Positions 29,155 to 37,877 of a stretch of DNA of 37,877 bases are shown in pieces (position 1 is the first letter of the stretch; each line of letters begins with the position of its first letter). A program made the position numbers and the translations under genes. The notes below the pieces were generated by a model. It was not told where the DNA came from, ran no database searches, and saw only the letters and a list, made by a program, of their open reading frames with translations. The DNA lies in the NCBI GenBank assembly GCA_018400915.1, contig JAGYLW010000006.1, forward strand, positions 1-37,877. The letters are read 5' to 3'. Source of the DNA: Fidelibacterota bacterium (GTDB lineage: Bacteria; Fidelibacterota; Fidelibacteria; Fidelibacterales; Fidelibacteraceae).

Positions 29155-29361
29155 TCACAGGTCGTCCCTTTTTGTACCGTCCGGCAGCATATTGTCCGGG
29201 TGATATTCACCGTTTTCCTGCATGCGAAAGCGAACGCAGTGCTTATTTCCCCGCATGCAATAATGTTCCACCCAGTAAGGTTCCAACTTCCCCTGCCCGG
29301 TAAAAGTCCGGATGGGGCATGTCGTGTACCATTTACAGACTTCTTGTGCTATTTTTTCCAT
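29155..29361 (-). CDS. Small Cys-containing protein (68 aa), conserved hypothetical
   Basis: MEKIAQEVCKWYTTCPIRTFTGQGKLEPYWVEHYCMRGNKHCVRFRMQENGEYHPDNMLPDGTKRDDL: four Cys in a C-x5-C-x19-C-x6-C pattern; resembles short proteins often annotated uracil-DNA glycosylase-like. Confidence 0.65.
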   Translation of the reverse strand: MEKIAQEVCKWYTTCPIRTFTGQGKLEPYWVEHYCMRGNKHCVRFRMQENGEYHPDNMLPDGTKRDDL

Positions 29362-29635
29362 TCCGCAGATCCGGGATAAGCGATCGTGTAACACGTTTCT
29401 ACTGAAATAAAGTATCAATATGGCGCCGGAATCACAAGAGAATTGTTTCACTGCCATTATTCCGGGGACCCGTCATCTCTTTATTCCCCGCATCCTGCCC
29501 GGTGTTGTTCACACCCTCCCCCGTTCACTTTCCGCCTGCATCACTTCGGCAATATATCCGTTGTGCCGTGAACGGACGGATCGACGCACTGCCGGATGTT
29601 CCGATCGTCAAATTCACTTTATTCATAAATATTTC

Positions 29636-29680
29636 TTGCATATTGGTGGGTCAATGTGTAGATTTGTGGGAGATTGTGGG
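29636..29680 (+). promoter_or_regulatory. MraZ operator (GTGGG repeats, 10-bp period) overlapping a putative TTG-N20-TAGATTTG promoter
   Basis: GTGGG at 29646, 29666 and 29676, degenerate GTGTA at 29656; TTG at 29636-29638, TAGATTTG at 29659-29666. Confidence 0.8.
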
Positions 29681-29718
29681 TAATTTTACCCCTTTCGAAG
29701 GAAAAAGGAATAGGTAGA

Positions 29719-30186
29719 GTGGGTTATTCAGACTTTACAGGCCAATTCAAGTACTCGGTGGATTCAAAGAATCGTGTCAATATTCCGTCACGGTACCGGA
29801 AGATCATGTCCGAGGAAGATGTGCGTGAAGTCGTTATTTCCAAAGGCATTGATTCACATCACATCGACGTGTATCCTCTTCCCAAGTGGATCGCGCTGCG
29901 TGATAAGATCACGGCCTCGATGCAGCTTGTCAACCGTGTGCATCGGAACTTTCTGCGTCAGTTCACCCAGAACGCCGCACATTGTACGCTGGACAGCCAG
30001 GGCCGCATTATGCTTACGCCCCCGCTGATGGAGAAAGCCGGCATTAAGGGCAACGGAAATGTGGTGATCATCGGCATGATCGATTTCATGGAGATCTGGG
30101 ACCCTGATGAACTGAAAAAACACGAAGACAATACCCCACTTACAGACAGTGATTTTGAGAAGCTGGAGCAATTACCGTTAATCTAG
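29719..30186 (+). CDS. mraZ: Transcriptional regulator MraZ (GTG start)
   Basis: SDFTGQFKYSVDSKNRVNIPSRYRK and second repeat NAAHCTLDSQGRIMLTPPLMEKAGI; GTG at 29719 preceded by a purine-rich stretch; dcw cluster context. Confidence 0.92.
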   Translation: MGYSDFTGQFKYSVDSKNRVNIPSRYRKIMSEEDVREVVISKGIDSHHIDVYPLPKWIALRDKITASMQLVNRVHRNFLRQFTQNAAHCTLDSQGRIMLTPPLMEKAGIKGNGNVVIIGMIDFMEIWDPDELKKHEDNTPLTDSDFEKLEQLPLI

Positions 30187-30193
30187 GGTAATC

Positions 30194-31111
30194 ATGACAA
30201 CTCTCTACCAGCACACGCCGGTATTGCGCGACGAGGCTGTGCGGCAGCTCGTTGTATCACCCGCAGGCGTATATGTGGATGCAACCTGCGGACTGGGCGG
30301 TCATTCCGAAAAGATCTGTGAACAGCTGGGGCCGCAGGGCCGGCTGTTCTGTTTCGACCTTGATCCCCGTGCCCTGGAGATCGCAAATGCACGATTGATA
30401 CGTTTTACGAACGTGCATTTTATCCAGAATAATTTTGACAAGATGAAAGTGGAACTGCATGCGGCAGGTGTAAGGCACATTGACGGCGTGCTCTACGATC
30501 TCGGGGTTTCCTCGATGGAGATCGATGCGCCGGAACGCGGATTTTCCTTCATGCAGGACGGCCCCCTCGACATGCGGATGCAGCACGACGGAACAACGGC
30601 AGCGGACCTGGTCAATACGTCTTCACGCGAGTCCCTCGAAGCGATCATCCGGGAATACGGGGAAGAACGCTTTTCGGGACGGATCGCACGCAGTATCGTT
30701 GAAACGCGCCCTCACACCCGTACGGGGAGCCTGGCGGATGCGGTCCGCCGCGTTGTACACGGGCCCCATGTCAACAAGAGCCTGGCCAGAGTCTTCCAGG
30801 CATTGCGCATCGCCGTGAATCATGAGCTGGAAAGCCTGAAAACAAGCCTGGACACTGCGATCACCCTGCTGAACCCCGGAGGCCGTCTGGTGGTCATTGC
30901 CTATCATTCCCTGGAAGACCGCATTGTCAAACACCGCATCCGGGAAGCCGCCAGCGATTGTATCTGTCCCCCCGAAGCCCCGGTATGTGTCTGCGGGCAC
31001 AGGGCCGAAATGAAGATCATCAATAAAAAACCTCTCACCCCGTCTGATGAGGAGATCGCAAAAAATCCCCGAAGCCGGAGTGCCAGATGCCGGGTGGCCG
31101 AAAAGTTATGA
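30194..31111 (+). CDS. rsmH: 16S rRNA (cytosine(1402)-N(4))-methyltransferase RsmH (MraW)
   Basis: HTPVLRDEAV, DATCGLGGHS, DGVLYDLGVSSMEIDAPERGFSFMQDGPLDMRM, VIAYHSLEDRIVK. Confidence 0.98.
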   Translation: MTTLYQHTPVLRDEAVRQLVVSPAGVYVDATCGLGGHSEKICEQLGPQGRLFCFDLDPRALEIANARLIRFTNVHFIQNNFDKMKVELHAAGVRHIDGVLYDLGVSSMEIDAPERGFSFMQDGPLDMRMQHDGTTAADLVNTSSRESLEAIIREYGEERFSGRIARSIVETRPHTRTGSLADAVRRVVHGPHVNKSLARVFQALRIAVNHELESLKTSLDTAITLLNPGGRLVVIAYHSLEDRIVKHRIREAASDCICPPEAPVCVCGHRAEMKIINKKPLTPSDEEIAKNPRSRSARCRVAEKL

Positions 31112-31437
31112 GTGCAGTGAAGATACATAAGCACCGGGAAACCGGATTCCTCCGATGGATACAGAACCGCATCTTTTTCTTTCTGATGGTCCTGATGATC
31201 CTGGTCCTGACCCTTATTGGCTATATGTATATCCGCAACGCACTTAATGAGACCAGCGCGCGGAATCTGGCCCTTGACAATACATGTTCCCGCCTGGAGC
31301 AGGAGATCATTTATCTTGAAAGCGAGATCAATGAGCTTCGCCGGCCCGGCTACATCAAACGAATCGCCGGGGAGGAGCTGGGAATGATCGATGCCCGGCC
31401 GCAGGGGGATGTCATCATCATAAAGAAACGGAAATGA
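31108..31437 (+). CDS. ftsL: FtsL-like / septum formation initiator-like small membrane protein
   Basis: Single TM followed by coiled coil (LEQEIIYLESEINELRRPGYIKRIAGEELGM); position between rsmH and ftsI; ATGA overlap with rsmH. Confidence 0.8.
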   Translation: MSAVKIHKHRETGFLRWIQNRIFFFLMVLMILVLTLIGYMYIRNALNETSARNLALDNTCSRLEQEIIYLESEINELRRPGYIKRIAGEELGMIDARPQGDVIIIKKRK

Positions 31438-33479
31438 TCGAGACACTGGACAAAAAACGGGATCCTTATTCATTTCGCGCGGGCGTGGTCAGCACGGTGA
31501 TCCTTGTATTTGTATTCATCGTGGTGGCAAAGCTCGCCGCCATCCAGCTCCTTGATTCCGAAAATCTGCGCGGGTACGCGGACAGTCAGGGAATGCGCTC
31601 GGAAGATATCCTTCCGGAGCGGGGACTGATCCTGGACCGCAACAACAAGGTCCTTGCCAACAATATCATTGAATACACGATCGGTGCACGCTATGTGGAC
31701 CTTCTTGAGCCTGAAAATGCTTTCCGGTCACTGGCAAAAGCCTTTGACAAGACCACGGCATACTACCGTGATCAATTCAAGAAAGAGACCAATTTTTATA
31801 TCCTGGAAACCGGTGTGCGCCCCGAGATCGCCGAAAAACTGCAGTCGGACAAGGCATGTCACGGCCTGAAATACGATAAGAAAATGAGCCGTTTTTATCC
31901 CTATAAGGATGCCGCCGGGCAGATACTGGGGTTTCTCTGGGAGGACGGCTCCGGCCAGGCGGGAATTGAAAAGTACTATGAAAGCGTGTTGCGGGGCGAA
32001 AAAGGGTTTAAGGTGATCCAGCGGGACAAACGGGGTTCGGTGGTATCTGCTTACGGGGATATCAAGGCCCGGCCGGCCGTTCCCGGAGGCAACGTCCAGT
32101 TAACGATCAATATCGACTATCAGATCATCCTGGAAGAGGAAATTGCGAAAACGGTGAAAAAGCACAAAGGCAAAAGCGGGATGGGAGTGATCATGGACCC
32201 CCGCACCGGCGAGGTCCTGGCAATGGCCAATTATCCATCCTTCGATCCGAATCAGGTCCGGAATTCTTCCCCCGACATCCGCCGCAACCGTGTGATCGCC
32301 GACCAGTTCGAGCCCGGTTCGGTCTTCAAGTTCATTCCGGCTTCGGCGGCACTGGAAAACAAGGTCTTTACTCCGTCAAGCCGCATTTTTTGCGAGAACG
32401 GCGACTGGAAGGTCAGGGATCGTATTATTCATGATACAAAGCCGCATGAGTGGCTGACACTGGAAGAGATCATTATTTATTCCTCCAATATCGGTGCGGG
32501 CAAGATCGCACAGCAGGTAGGCGACCAGGCGATCTATGAGATGGCAAGAAAGTTCGGTTTCGGTGAAGCAACGGCCGTGGGGCTCTGGGGGGAAAGCGAC
32601 GGTCTCCTGAAAACACCGGACAAATGGAGCAGTGTGGGATTTTCACAGCTGGCCATGGGGCACGGAGTGACCTCCACGCTCATGCAGCTGGTCAATGCGT
32701 ATGCGGCGATATCAAACGGCGGGACCCTGCTGAAACCCTATATCGTTTCCACCGCATTTAATGAAAAAGGTAAGGTGATCCGGGAGTCCGACGTCTATCC
32801 GGTCCGCAGGGTCATCAGCGGGAACACTTCGGAGATCCTGCGATACATCCTTGAAAAGGTCGTGGAAGAGGGGACCGGGACCCGTGCCCGTATCGAGAAG
32901 TATCACGTTGCCGGGAAAACCGGGACCGCACAGAAGGTCGTTGACGGCAAATATTCAAATTCCAAATACTATGCCAGCTTTATCGGTTTTTTCCCGGCGA
33001 ACGACCCCGTCATGGTCTGCGGCATTGTGATCGACGAACCTGCCTACGGCCTGCATCACGGCGGGACTGCCGCAGCCCCCGCAGTGAAGGAGACCTTTAC
33101 CCGTATCATCAATATGCGTGATTTCAATACTATTTACCGGTCTCTGCCGAAACCCGATACGGAGCCGGTCGCGAAGAATGATGCTGCTTCTCCGGGACTT
33201 CTGCTGTCCATGCTGCACCGTTCGCAGAGGTCTCCGGATTTCCCGGAGGAACGCACGGAAAGCCCGGATGAGAACACAACGGACCTCCGGGAAGAACTTT
33301 ACGATATCATCATGCCCGACGTTGTGGGAATGCATATCCTGAATGCCGAGAAAAACCTGAAAGCGACCGGCCTCAGCGTCGAGCGCAATGCTTCGCGGGG
33401 AAAGGTCGGCTATCAATATCCTCCGCCCGGAACCTATCTGAAGGAAAATGCGTCTTGCCGCCTGGAGGTGCATTCATGA
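31434..33479 (+). CDS. ftsI: Penicillin-binding protein FtsI/SpoVD-like transpeptidase with C-terminal PASTA domain
   Basis: SxxK in EPGSVFKFIP, SSNIGAGK, AGKTGTAQK; PASTA-like MPDVVGMHILNAEKNLKATGLSVE. Confidence 0.96.
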   Translation: MIETLDKKRDPYSFRAGVVSTVILVFVFIVVAKLAAIQLLDSENLRGYADSQGMRSEDILPERGLILDRNNKVLANNIIEYTIGARYVDLLEPENAFRSLAKAFDKTTAYYRDQFKKETNFYILETGVRPEIAEKLQSDKACHGLKYDKKMSRFYPYKDAAGQILGFLWEDGSGQAGIEKYYESVLRGEKGFKVIQRDKRGSVVSAYGDIKARPAVPGGNVQLTINIDYQIILEEEIAKTVKKHKGKSGMGVIMDPRTGEVLAMANYPSFDPNQVRNSSPDIRRNRVIADQFEPGSVFKFIPASAALENKVFTPSSRIFCENGDWKVRDRIIHDTKPHEWLTLEEIIIYSSNIGAGKIAQQVGDQAIYEMARKFGFGEATAVGLWGESDGLLKTPDKWSSVGFSQLAMGHGVTSTLMQLVNAYAAISNGGTLLKPYIVSTAFNEKGKVIRESDVYPVRRVISGNTSEILRYILEKVVEEGTGTRARIEKYHVAGKTGTAQKVVDGKYSNSKYYASFIGFFPANDPVMVCGIVIDEPAYGLHHGGTAAAPAVKETFTRIINMRDFNTIYRSLPKPDTEPVAKNDAASPGLLLSMLHRSQRSPDFPEERTESPDENTTDLREELYDIIMPDVVGMHILNAEKNLKATGLSVERNASRGKVGYQYPPPGTYLKENASCRLEVHS

Positions 33480-34924
33480 AATATCTCAGCGAACTGCTGA
33501 AACACCTTCAGCAGCCTTACTACTACGAGGGTCCCGATCCCCGGATCCGGGATGTTGTCTACGACTCCCGTATGGCGGGAAAAGATGCGCTTTTTGTGGC
33601 CGTCAGGGGATACCGGACGGATGGGCATACCTACATTTTCAGCGCTTATCAGAACGGAGCGACCGCCTGCGTTGTCGAGAAACCGGTTGACTGCCCCGTT
33701 CCCCAGATCGTGGTGAACGACAGCAGAAGCGCCCTTGCGGACCTGAGCCACGCACTTTACCACTCGCAGCCTCTCCCCTTCCCCCTGCTCGGCATCACCG
33801 GCACGAACGGAAAGACCACGATGACCCATCTTCTGTACCAGCTTGCGGAAAGCAGCGGATCCAGCCCGGCCCTCATCGGCACACTCGGAGCCCGGAGTGC
33901 AGGCCGTTACAGGGATGAAGCCCGCACCACTCCTGAAAGCCGCGATCTCGCACTGCTCTTCCGCCGCTTTGAACGGGAATACACCACCGCGGTATTTATG
34001 GAAGTCTCCTCACACGCCATTGCGCTTCAGCGGATCCACGGACTGCTTTTCGATTCCGCCGTTTTTACGAACCTCAGCCGGGATCATCTTGATTTTCATA
34101 CCGATATGGAGGCGTATTTCCAGACAAAAGCGCGGTTGTTCCGTCAGCTCCGCCCGGGAGGCGTCAGCATCGTCAATACCGGCGATGCCTACGGAAAACG
34201 TCTGTACGACCTGATAAGCACGGAGAAAATATCTTACGCAGTGCATGATGCAAATGCGGACTTCCATTTCTCGGAACTGTCCGTGAACATTCACGGCGTG
34301 CGCGGTGTACTGAACACCCCGGCCGGTGCCTTTCGCGTGGATTCGCCCCTGCTGGGTACCTTTAACGCTGAAAACATCTGCGGGAGCATCGCCGCATGGC
34401 TACAGCTTTTCCCCGGAAAAAACGCCATCGTTGATAATTTTCCCTTCCGTCCGGTGGACGGCCGGATGGAAATGATCAAAAGCTCCCGGGGCACCGCCGT
34501 GATCGATTATGCACACACGCCGGATGCCATGGAAAAAGCGCTGAACGCCGCCTCCCGCCTGAGCGGACGCAAGCGTATCATTACGGTCTTCGGCTGCGGT
34601 GGCGACCGTGACCGTGAAAAAAGGCCCATGATGGGCAGGATCGCGGAAGCCGGTTCGGATATCATCATTCTCACAAACGATAATCCGCGCAGAGAGGACC
34701 CGCGGCAGATCGCGGAAAATATTCTATCCGGGATCGCAAACAGGGAAAAAACGGAGATCTGCCTCGACCGTAAGGAAGCCCTGAAGAAAGCTTACGGATA
34801 CTCTGAGAAGGGGGATATTATCATGATCCTGGGGAAGGGAGCGGAAAAGTATATGGAGATCAGGGGGGAAATGATCCCCTTTAATGATAAATCGGTCATA
34901 AACGAAATGGAGAGACACAAGTAA
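33476..34924 (+). CDS. murE: UDP-N-acetylmuramoyl-tripeptide synthetase MurE (meso-DAP-type motif)
   Basis: GITGTNGKTTM, ARTTPES, EVSSHAIALQRI, DNPRREDP (DNPR motif associated with meso-diaminopimelate); ATGA overlap with ftsI. Confidence 0.96.
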   Translation: MKYLSELLKHLQQPYYYEGPDPRIRDVVYDSRMAGKDALFVAVRGYRTDGHTYIFSAYQNGATACVVEKPVDCPVPQIVVNDSRSALADLSHALYHSQPLPFPLLGITGTNGKTTMTHLLYQLAESSGSSPALIGTLGARSAGRYRDEARTTPESRDLALLFRRFEREYTTAVFMEVSSHAIALQRIHGLLFDSAVFTNLSRDHLDFHTDMEAYFQTKARLFRQLRPGGVSIVNTGDAYGKRLYDLISTEKISYAVHDANADFHFSELSVNIHGVRGVLNTPAGAFRVDSPLLGTFNAENICGSIAAWLQLFPGKNAIVDNFPFRPVDGRMEMIKSSRGTAVIDYAHTPDAMEKALNAASRLSGRKRIITVFGCGGDRDREKRPMMGRIAEAGSDIIILTNDNPRREDPRQIAENILSGIANREKTEICLDRKEALKKAYGYSEKGDIIMILGKGAEKYMEIRGEMIPFNDKSVINEMERHK

Positions 34925-34933
34925 CCCTCTACC

Positions 34934-34967
34934 ACCCCGGTGCGGAGAGCCCTCTCCGTACCGGGGT
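34934..34967 (+). other. Strong intergenic hairpin between murE and murF
   Basis: accccggtgcggagag-cc-ctctccgtaccggggt: 16-bp stem with one G-U pair; no T run afterwards. Confidence 0.85.
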
Positions 34968-34975
34968 TCCTAAAA

Positions 34976-36325
34976 ATGATGAAAACGCAACAGTTACATC
35001 ACGGTCCCTTTACGCTGCGCAATATCCGCTTCGCTTTTTTCCGCGGTGTCAGTATTGATTCCCGCAATATTCCCGAAACCCACATTTTCTGCGCACTGAA
35101 GGGGGAACACACGGACGGCCACCGTTTTGTCAGGGATGCGCTGGACAATGGTGCGCTGGCGGCCGTGGTGGACCGTGATTATGCTGAAAAAGCGGATCCG
35201 CGGGATCCGCTGATCATTGTGGACGACACCTATCAGGGCCTGAAGGATATGGCGGCCGTGTATGCACACAGTCTGAACGTACCGGTCTTTGCGATCACCG
35301 GAAGTGCCGGAAAGACCTCAAGCCGCCGGCTGCTTGCGGAGGTCCTGCGTTCGGAAATGATCATTGCCGAAAGCCCGAGGAATTTTAACAACCACATCGG
35401 CCTTCCGCTGGCCGTCCTGCAGATCAGGGGCGATGAGGATATTGCCATTCTGGAGATGGGAATGTCCGCCCTGGGTGAGATCCGTGAACTCTGCGGCATT
35501 ATTCCGCCGGACTACGGACTGATCACGGTCATTGCACACGCCCATATCGGCGGACTCGGGTCCATCGGGAACGTCCAGAAAGCAAAATTCGAGCTTTTTG
35601 ATTCGGTGAAGGATGACGGCATTCTCTTTCTCAATCTCGATGACCCCCGCATCGCCGCTTATCCGGAGGACAGGCGCAGGCGGATAAGCTTCTCCCTGGA
35701 GAAGCCGGGGGATTTCACCCTGCGCATATGCTCCGTTGATGAGAACGGCTGTTATACCCTGAATGCGGAGGGCGCACGGTTGCGTCTCAACGCTCCCGGC
35801 AGGGGTGCCGCAAGCAATGCCGCCGCCGTGTACGCCGCGGCGCGAAGCCTGGGGATGGACCGCGACAGCATTGTCAGACAGATCGAGCATTCCTCTCCTT
35901 CCGCCGGCCGCGGCCGCATCGACAGCTGGCGTGGGGTCAGCATCATCGATGATACCTACAATGCCAATCCTCTGTCGGTCAAAAACGCCGTTGACGCCCT
36001 GCAGGCAATGCAGGTATCCGGGAAAAAGATCATGGTCTTCGGCGACATGCTGGAAATGGGTGCCGAATCCCGCTCCAGTCACGAGACCGTCGCCGGACAG
36101 CTTGCGGTTGCGGGGGTCCGCTGCCTCCTCTGCTACGGCGAAGCAAGCCGCCACACGGCGGAAAAGGCCCGGAAGCTGGGACTGGACGACGTAAAACATT
36201 TCAGCAGTAAACAAAAACTGGCGGAGGAACTGGCCGGTATCGTTAAAGCCGGAGATGCGGTGTTGTTCAAGGGGTCACGCGGCATGGCGATGGAAGACGT
36301 TATCTCCATAATGAAGGGAATGTAA
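34976..36325 (+). CDS. murF: UDP-N-acetylmuramoyl-tripeptide--D-alanyl-D-alanine ligase MurF
   Basis: VSIDSRNIPETHIFCALKGEHTDGHRF, AITGSAGKTSSRRLL, IDDTYNANPLSV; start at 34976 or 34979 preferred over GTG 34940, which lies inside the hairpin. Confidence 0.92.
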   Translation: MMKTQQLHHGPFTLRNIRFAFFRGVSIDSRNIPETHIFCALKGEHTDGHRFVRDALDNGALAAVVDRDYAEKADPRDPLIIVDDTYQGLKDMAAVYAHSLNVPVFAITGSAGKTSSRRLLAEVLRSEMIIAESPRNFNNHIGLPLAVLQIRGDEDIAILEMGMSALGEIRELCGIIPPDYGLITVIAHAHIGGLGSIGNVQKAKFELFDSVKDDGILFLNLDDPRIAAYPEDRRRRISFSLEKPGDFTLRICSVDENGCYTLNAEGARLRLNAPGRGAASNAAAVYAAARSLGMDRDSIVRQIEHSSPSAGRGRIDSWRGVSIIDDTYNANPLSVKNAVDALQAMQVSGKKIMVFGDMLEMGAESRSSHETVAGQLAVAGVRCLLCYGEASRHTAEKARKLGLDDVKHFSSKQKLAEELAGIVKAGDAVLFKGSRGMAMEDVISIMKGM

Positions 36326-36326
36326 T

Positions 36327-37430
36327 ATGCTATATGAACTTTTATATCCGTTGCGCGAATATATTTCGGGGTTCAATATCGCCGGCTATATTTCGTTCCG
36401 CAGCGCCGCCGCCGCCATTACGGCGCTGCTGATCACCTTTTTCCTGGGTCCGCCCATTATCCGTTCGCTTCGCCGGCATCATATCGGCGAAACCATACGT
36501 ATCGAAGGGCCTGAAAGCCACAAGGTCAAGGCGGGTACGCCCACCATGGGCGGCCTTATCATTCATCTGGCTGTATTTGTCCCCACGATACTGTGGGCGG
36601 ATCTCAGCAACCGCTACATCCTGCTCATGATGTTCGTGGTGCTGTGGATGGGGGTGATCGGTTTTATCGACGATTATCTGAAAGTGGTGAAAAAATTAGA
36701 AAAGGGACTGGTCGCACGCTACAAACTGATGGGACAGGTTATTCTCGGCCTTATCGTAGCGGCTTTCATGTACCTGTATCCCGGGAATCCGGAGCTGGTC
36801 ACCGTAACCTCCCTGCCCTTCCTGAAAAACGTGATGATCAACTTCGGTATTTTCTACATCCCCTTCGTAATTCTGTATATCACCGGTTTTTCCAATGCCG
36901 TCAATCTGACGGACGGACTGGACGGGCTGGCGTCCGGCCTGATGGCGCTGGCGGCATTTTCCATGCTGGCCATTGCCTATCTCTCCGGCCGCGTGGATTT
37001 CAGTCAGTATCTCGGCATCCTTTACCTTCCCACGATCGGCGAGCTGACCGTCTTTCTCTCCGCCATGGTGGGGGGACTGGTGGGATTCCTCTGGTTCAAT
37101 TCACGGCCGGCGGAAGTCTTTATGGGAGATACGGGCTCCCTTGCCTACGGGGCGGCGCTGGGAACCATCGCCATTCTCTTAAAGAAAGAGATCGTGTTCC
37201 TGCTGATCGGCATGGTCTTCGTGATCGAAGCGGCGAGTGTTGTCATACAGATCGGATGGTTCCGGCACACCAAAAAACGTTTCGGTGAAGGACGGAGGGT
37301 GTTCCGCATGGCGCCGCTCCATCATCATTTTGAAGAACTCGGCTGGCCGGAAAGCAAGGTAGTGGTCCGCTTCTGGATCATGGGGATCTTTTGTGCACTG
37401 ATGTCACTGGCAACGTTCAAGATACGCTAG
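36327..37430 (+). CDS. mraY: Phospho-N-acetylmuramoyl-pentapeptide-transferase MraY
   Basis: HKVKAGTPTMGGLI, FIDDYLKVVKK, NAVNLTDGLDGLASG, EVFMGDTGSLAYGAALG, MAPLHHHFEELGWPESKVV. Confidence 0.98.
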   Translation: MLYELLYPLREYISGFNIAGYISFRSAAAAITALLITFFLGPPIIRSLRRHHIGETIRIEGPESHKVKAGTPTMGGLIIHLAVFVPTILWADLSNRYILLMMFVVLWMGVIGFIDDYLKVVKKLEKGLVARYKLMGQVILGLIVAAFMYLYPGNPELVTVTSLPFLKNVMINFGIFYIPFVILYITGFSNAVNLTDGLDGLASGLMALAAFSMLAIAYLSGRVDFSQYLGILYLPTIGELTVFLSAMVGGLVGFLWFNSRPAEVFMGDTGSLAYGAALGTIAILLKKEIVFLLIGMVFVIEAASVVIQIGWFRHTKKRFGEGRRVFRMAPLHHHFEELGWPESKVVVRFWIMGIFCALMSLATFKIR

Positions 37431-37440
37431 AAGGAACGAT

Positions 37441-37877
37441 ATGCGCGTAAGCGATAAGAACATTACGGTTCTGGGCGCCGGCCGAAGCGGCGTCTCCGCG
37501 GCCATCCTGCTGGCAAGGCATGATGCCCGCGTGTGCGTCAGCGAACAAAACAAAAAACTCAAAACCCCGGGGCTGCTGAAGATTTTTGACGAACATCATA
37601 TTGAATACGAATTCGGAGCTCACAGTGAAAAGATATTCCGGTCTGAGCTGGTCGTGCTCAGCCCGGGATTTCCGGCATCCTCGGGGGTAGTCCGGGAGCT
37701 GCGTGAACGGGATATCCCGGTCTATTCCGAGATCGAGGCTGCCAGCTGGTTCACGGAAAGCCCCGTTATTGCGGTGACGGGCTCGAACGGCAAGACCACC
37801 ACCACCTCCCTGATCGCGAACATGCTGGAGCGTTCCGGCATTTCCGCCGTGGCCTGCGGCAATATCGGCCATTCCTT
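37441..37877 (+). CDS. murD: UDP-N-acetylmuramoylalanine--D-glutamate ligase MurD, N-terminal part (truncated by window end)
   Basis: Open frame MRVSDKNITVLGAGRSGVSAAILLARHDARV...LSPGFP...VIAVTGSNGKTTTTSLIANML...GNIG. Confidence 0.95.
   Translation, partial: MRVSDKNITVLGAGRSGVSAAILLARHDARVCVSEQNKKLKTPGLLKIFDEHHIEYEFGAHSEKIFRSELVVLSPGFPASSGVVRELRERDIPVYSEIEAASWFTESPVIAVTGSNGKTTTTSLIANMLERSGISAVACGNIGHS

Noticed and set aside
1-37877. CRISPR arrays, transposases, integrases, phage genes
   Set aside because: None seen: no regularly spaced 20-40 bp repeats, and no transposase, integrase or capsid motifs among the ORFs. The tRNA cluster at 26727-27001 is not flanked by an integrase or an evident att duplication.

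Overview
This 37.9 kb window is a gene-dense bacterial chromosomal region. Protein families and promoter-like elements suggest a Bacteroidota/FCB-like lineage, but that is inference. No phage, transposon or CRISPR array was seen. Left to right: 3' part of a DUF1343/NamZ-type gene; der; a TPR sensor histidine kinase; a minus-strand pair encoding a serine-palmitoyltransferase-like alpha-oxoamine synthase and an SDR; a PAS protein with a CxxC/CxxC tail; a CDP-alcohol phosphatidyltransferase; an ABC-2 type ATPase/permease pair; pfkA; two giant adjacent secreted multidomain proteins (1764 and 1519 aa); a 2-TM membrane protein; an OsmC-family protein; an MGDG-synthase-like glycosyltransferase; a PatB/MalY-type aminotransferase; an RfaE1-like kinase; tRNA-His/Pro/Arg; a ferritin-like (possible DPSL) protein; a class I FBP aldolase; a small Cys protein; and a dcw cluster (mraZ-rsmH-ftsL-like-ftsI-murE-murF-mraY-murD', truncated at the window end). 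The most interesting items are: the giant-protein pair, where a papain-like protease carries a cohesin/dockerin/cohesin module and its neighbour carries a close cohesin paralogue, both with C-terminal sorting-like domains; an apparently displaced half of a PKD domain in the second giant; MraZ boxes with exact 10-bp periodicity interleaved with a Bacteroidota-type promoter; a strong hairpin between murE and murF; a putative sphingolipid locus; and a possible TRADD-N-associated-type 2-TM protein.
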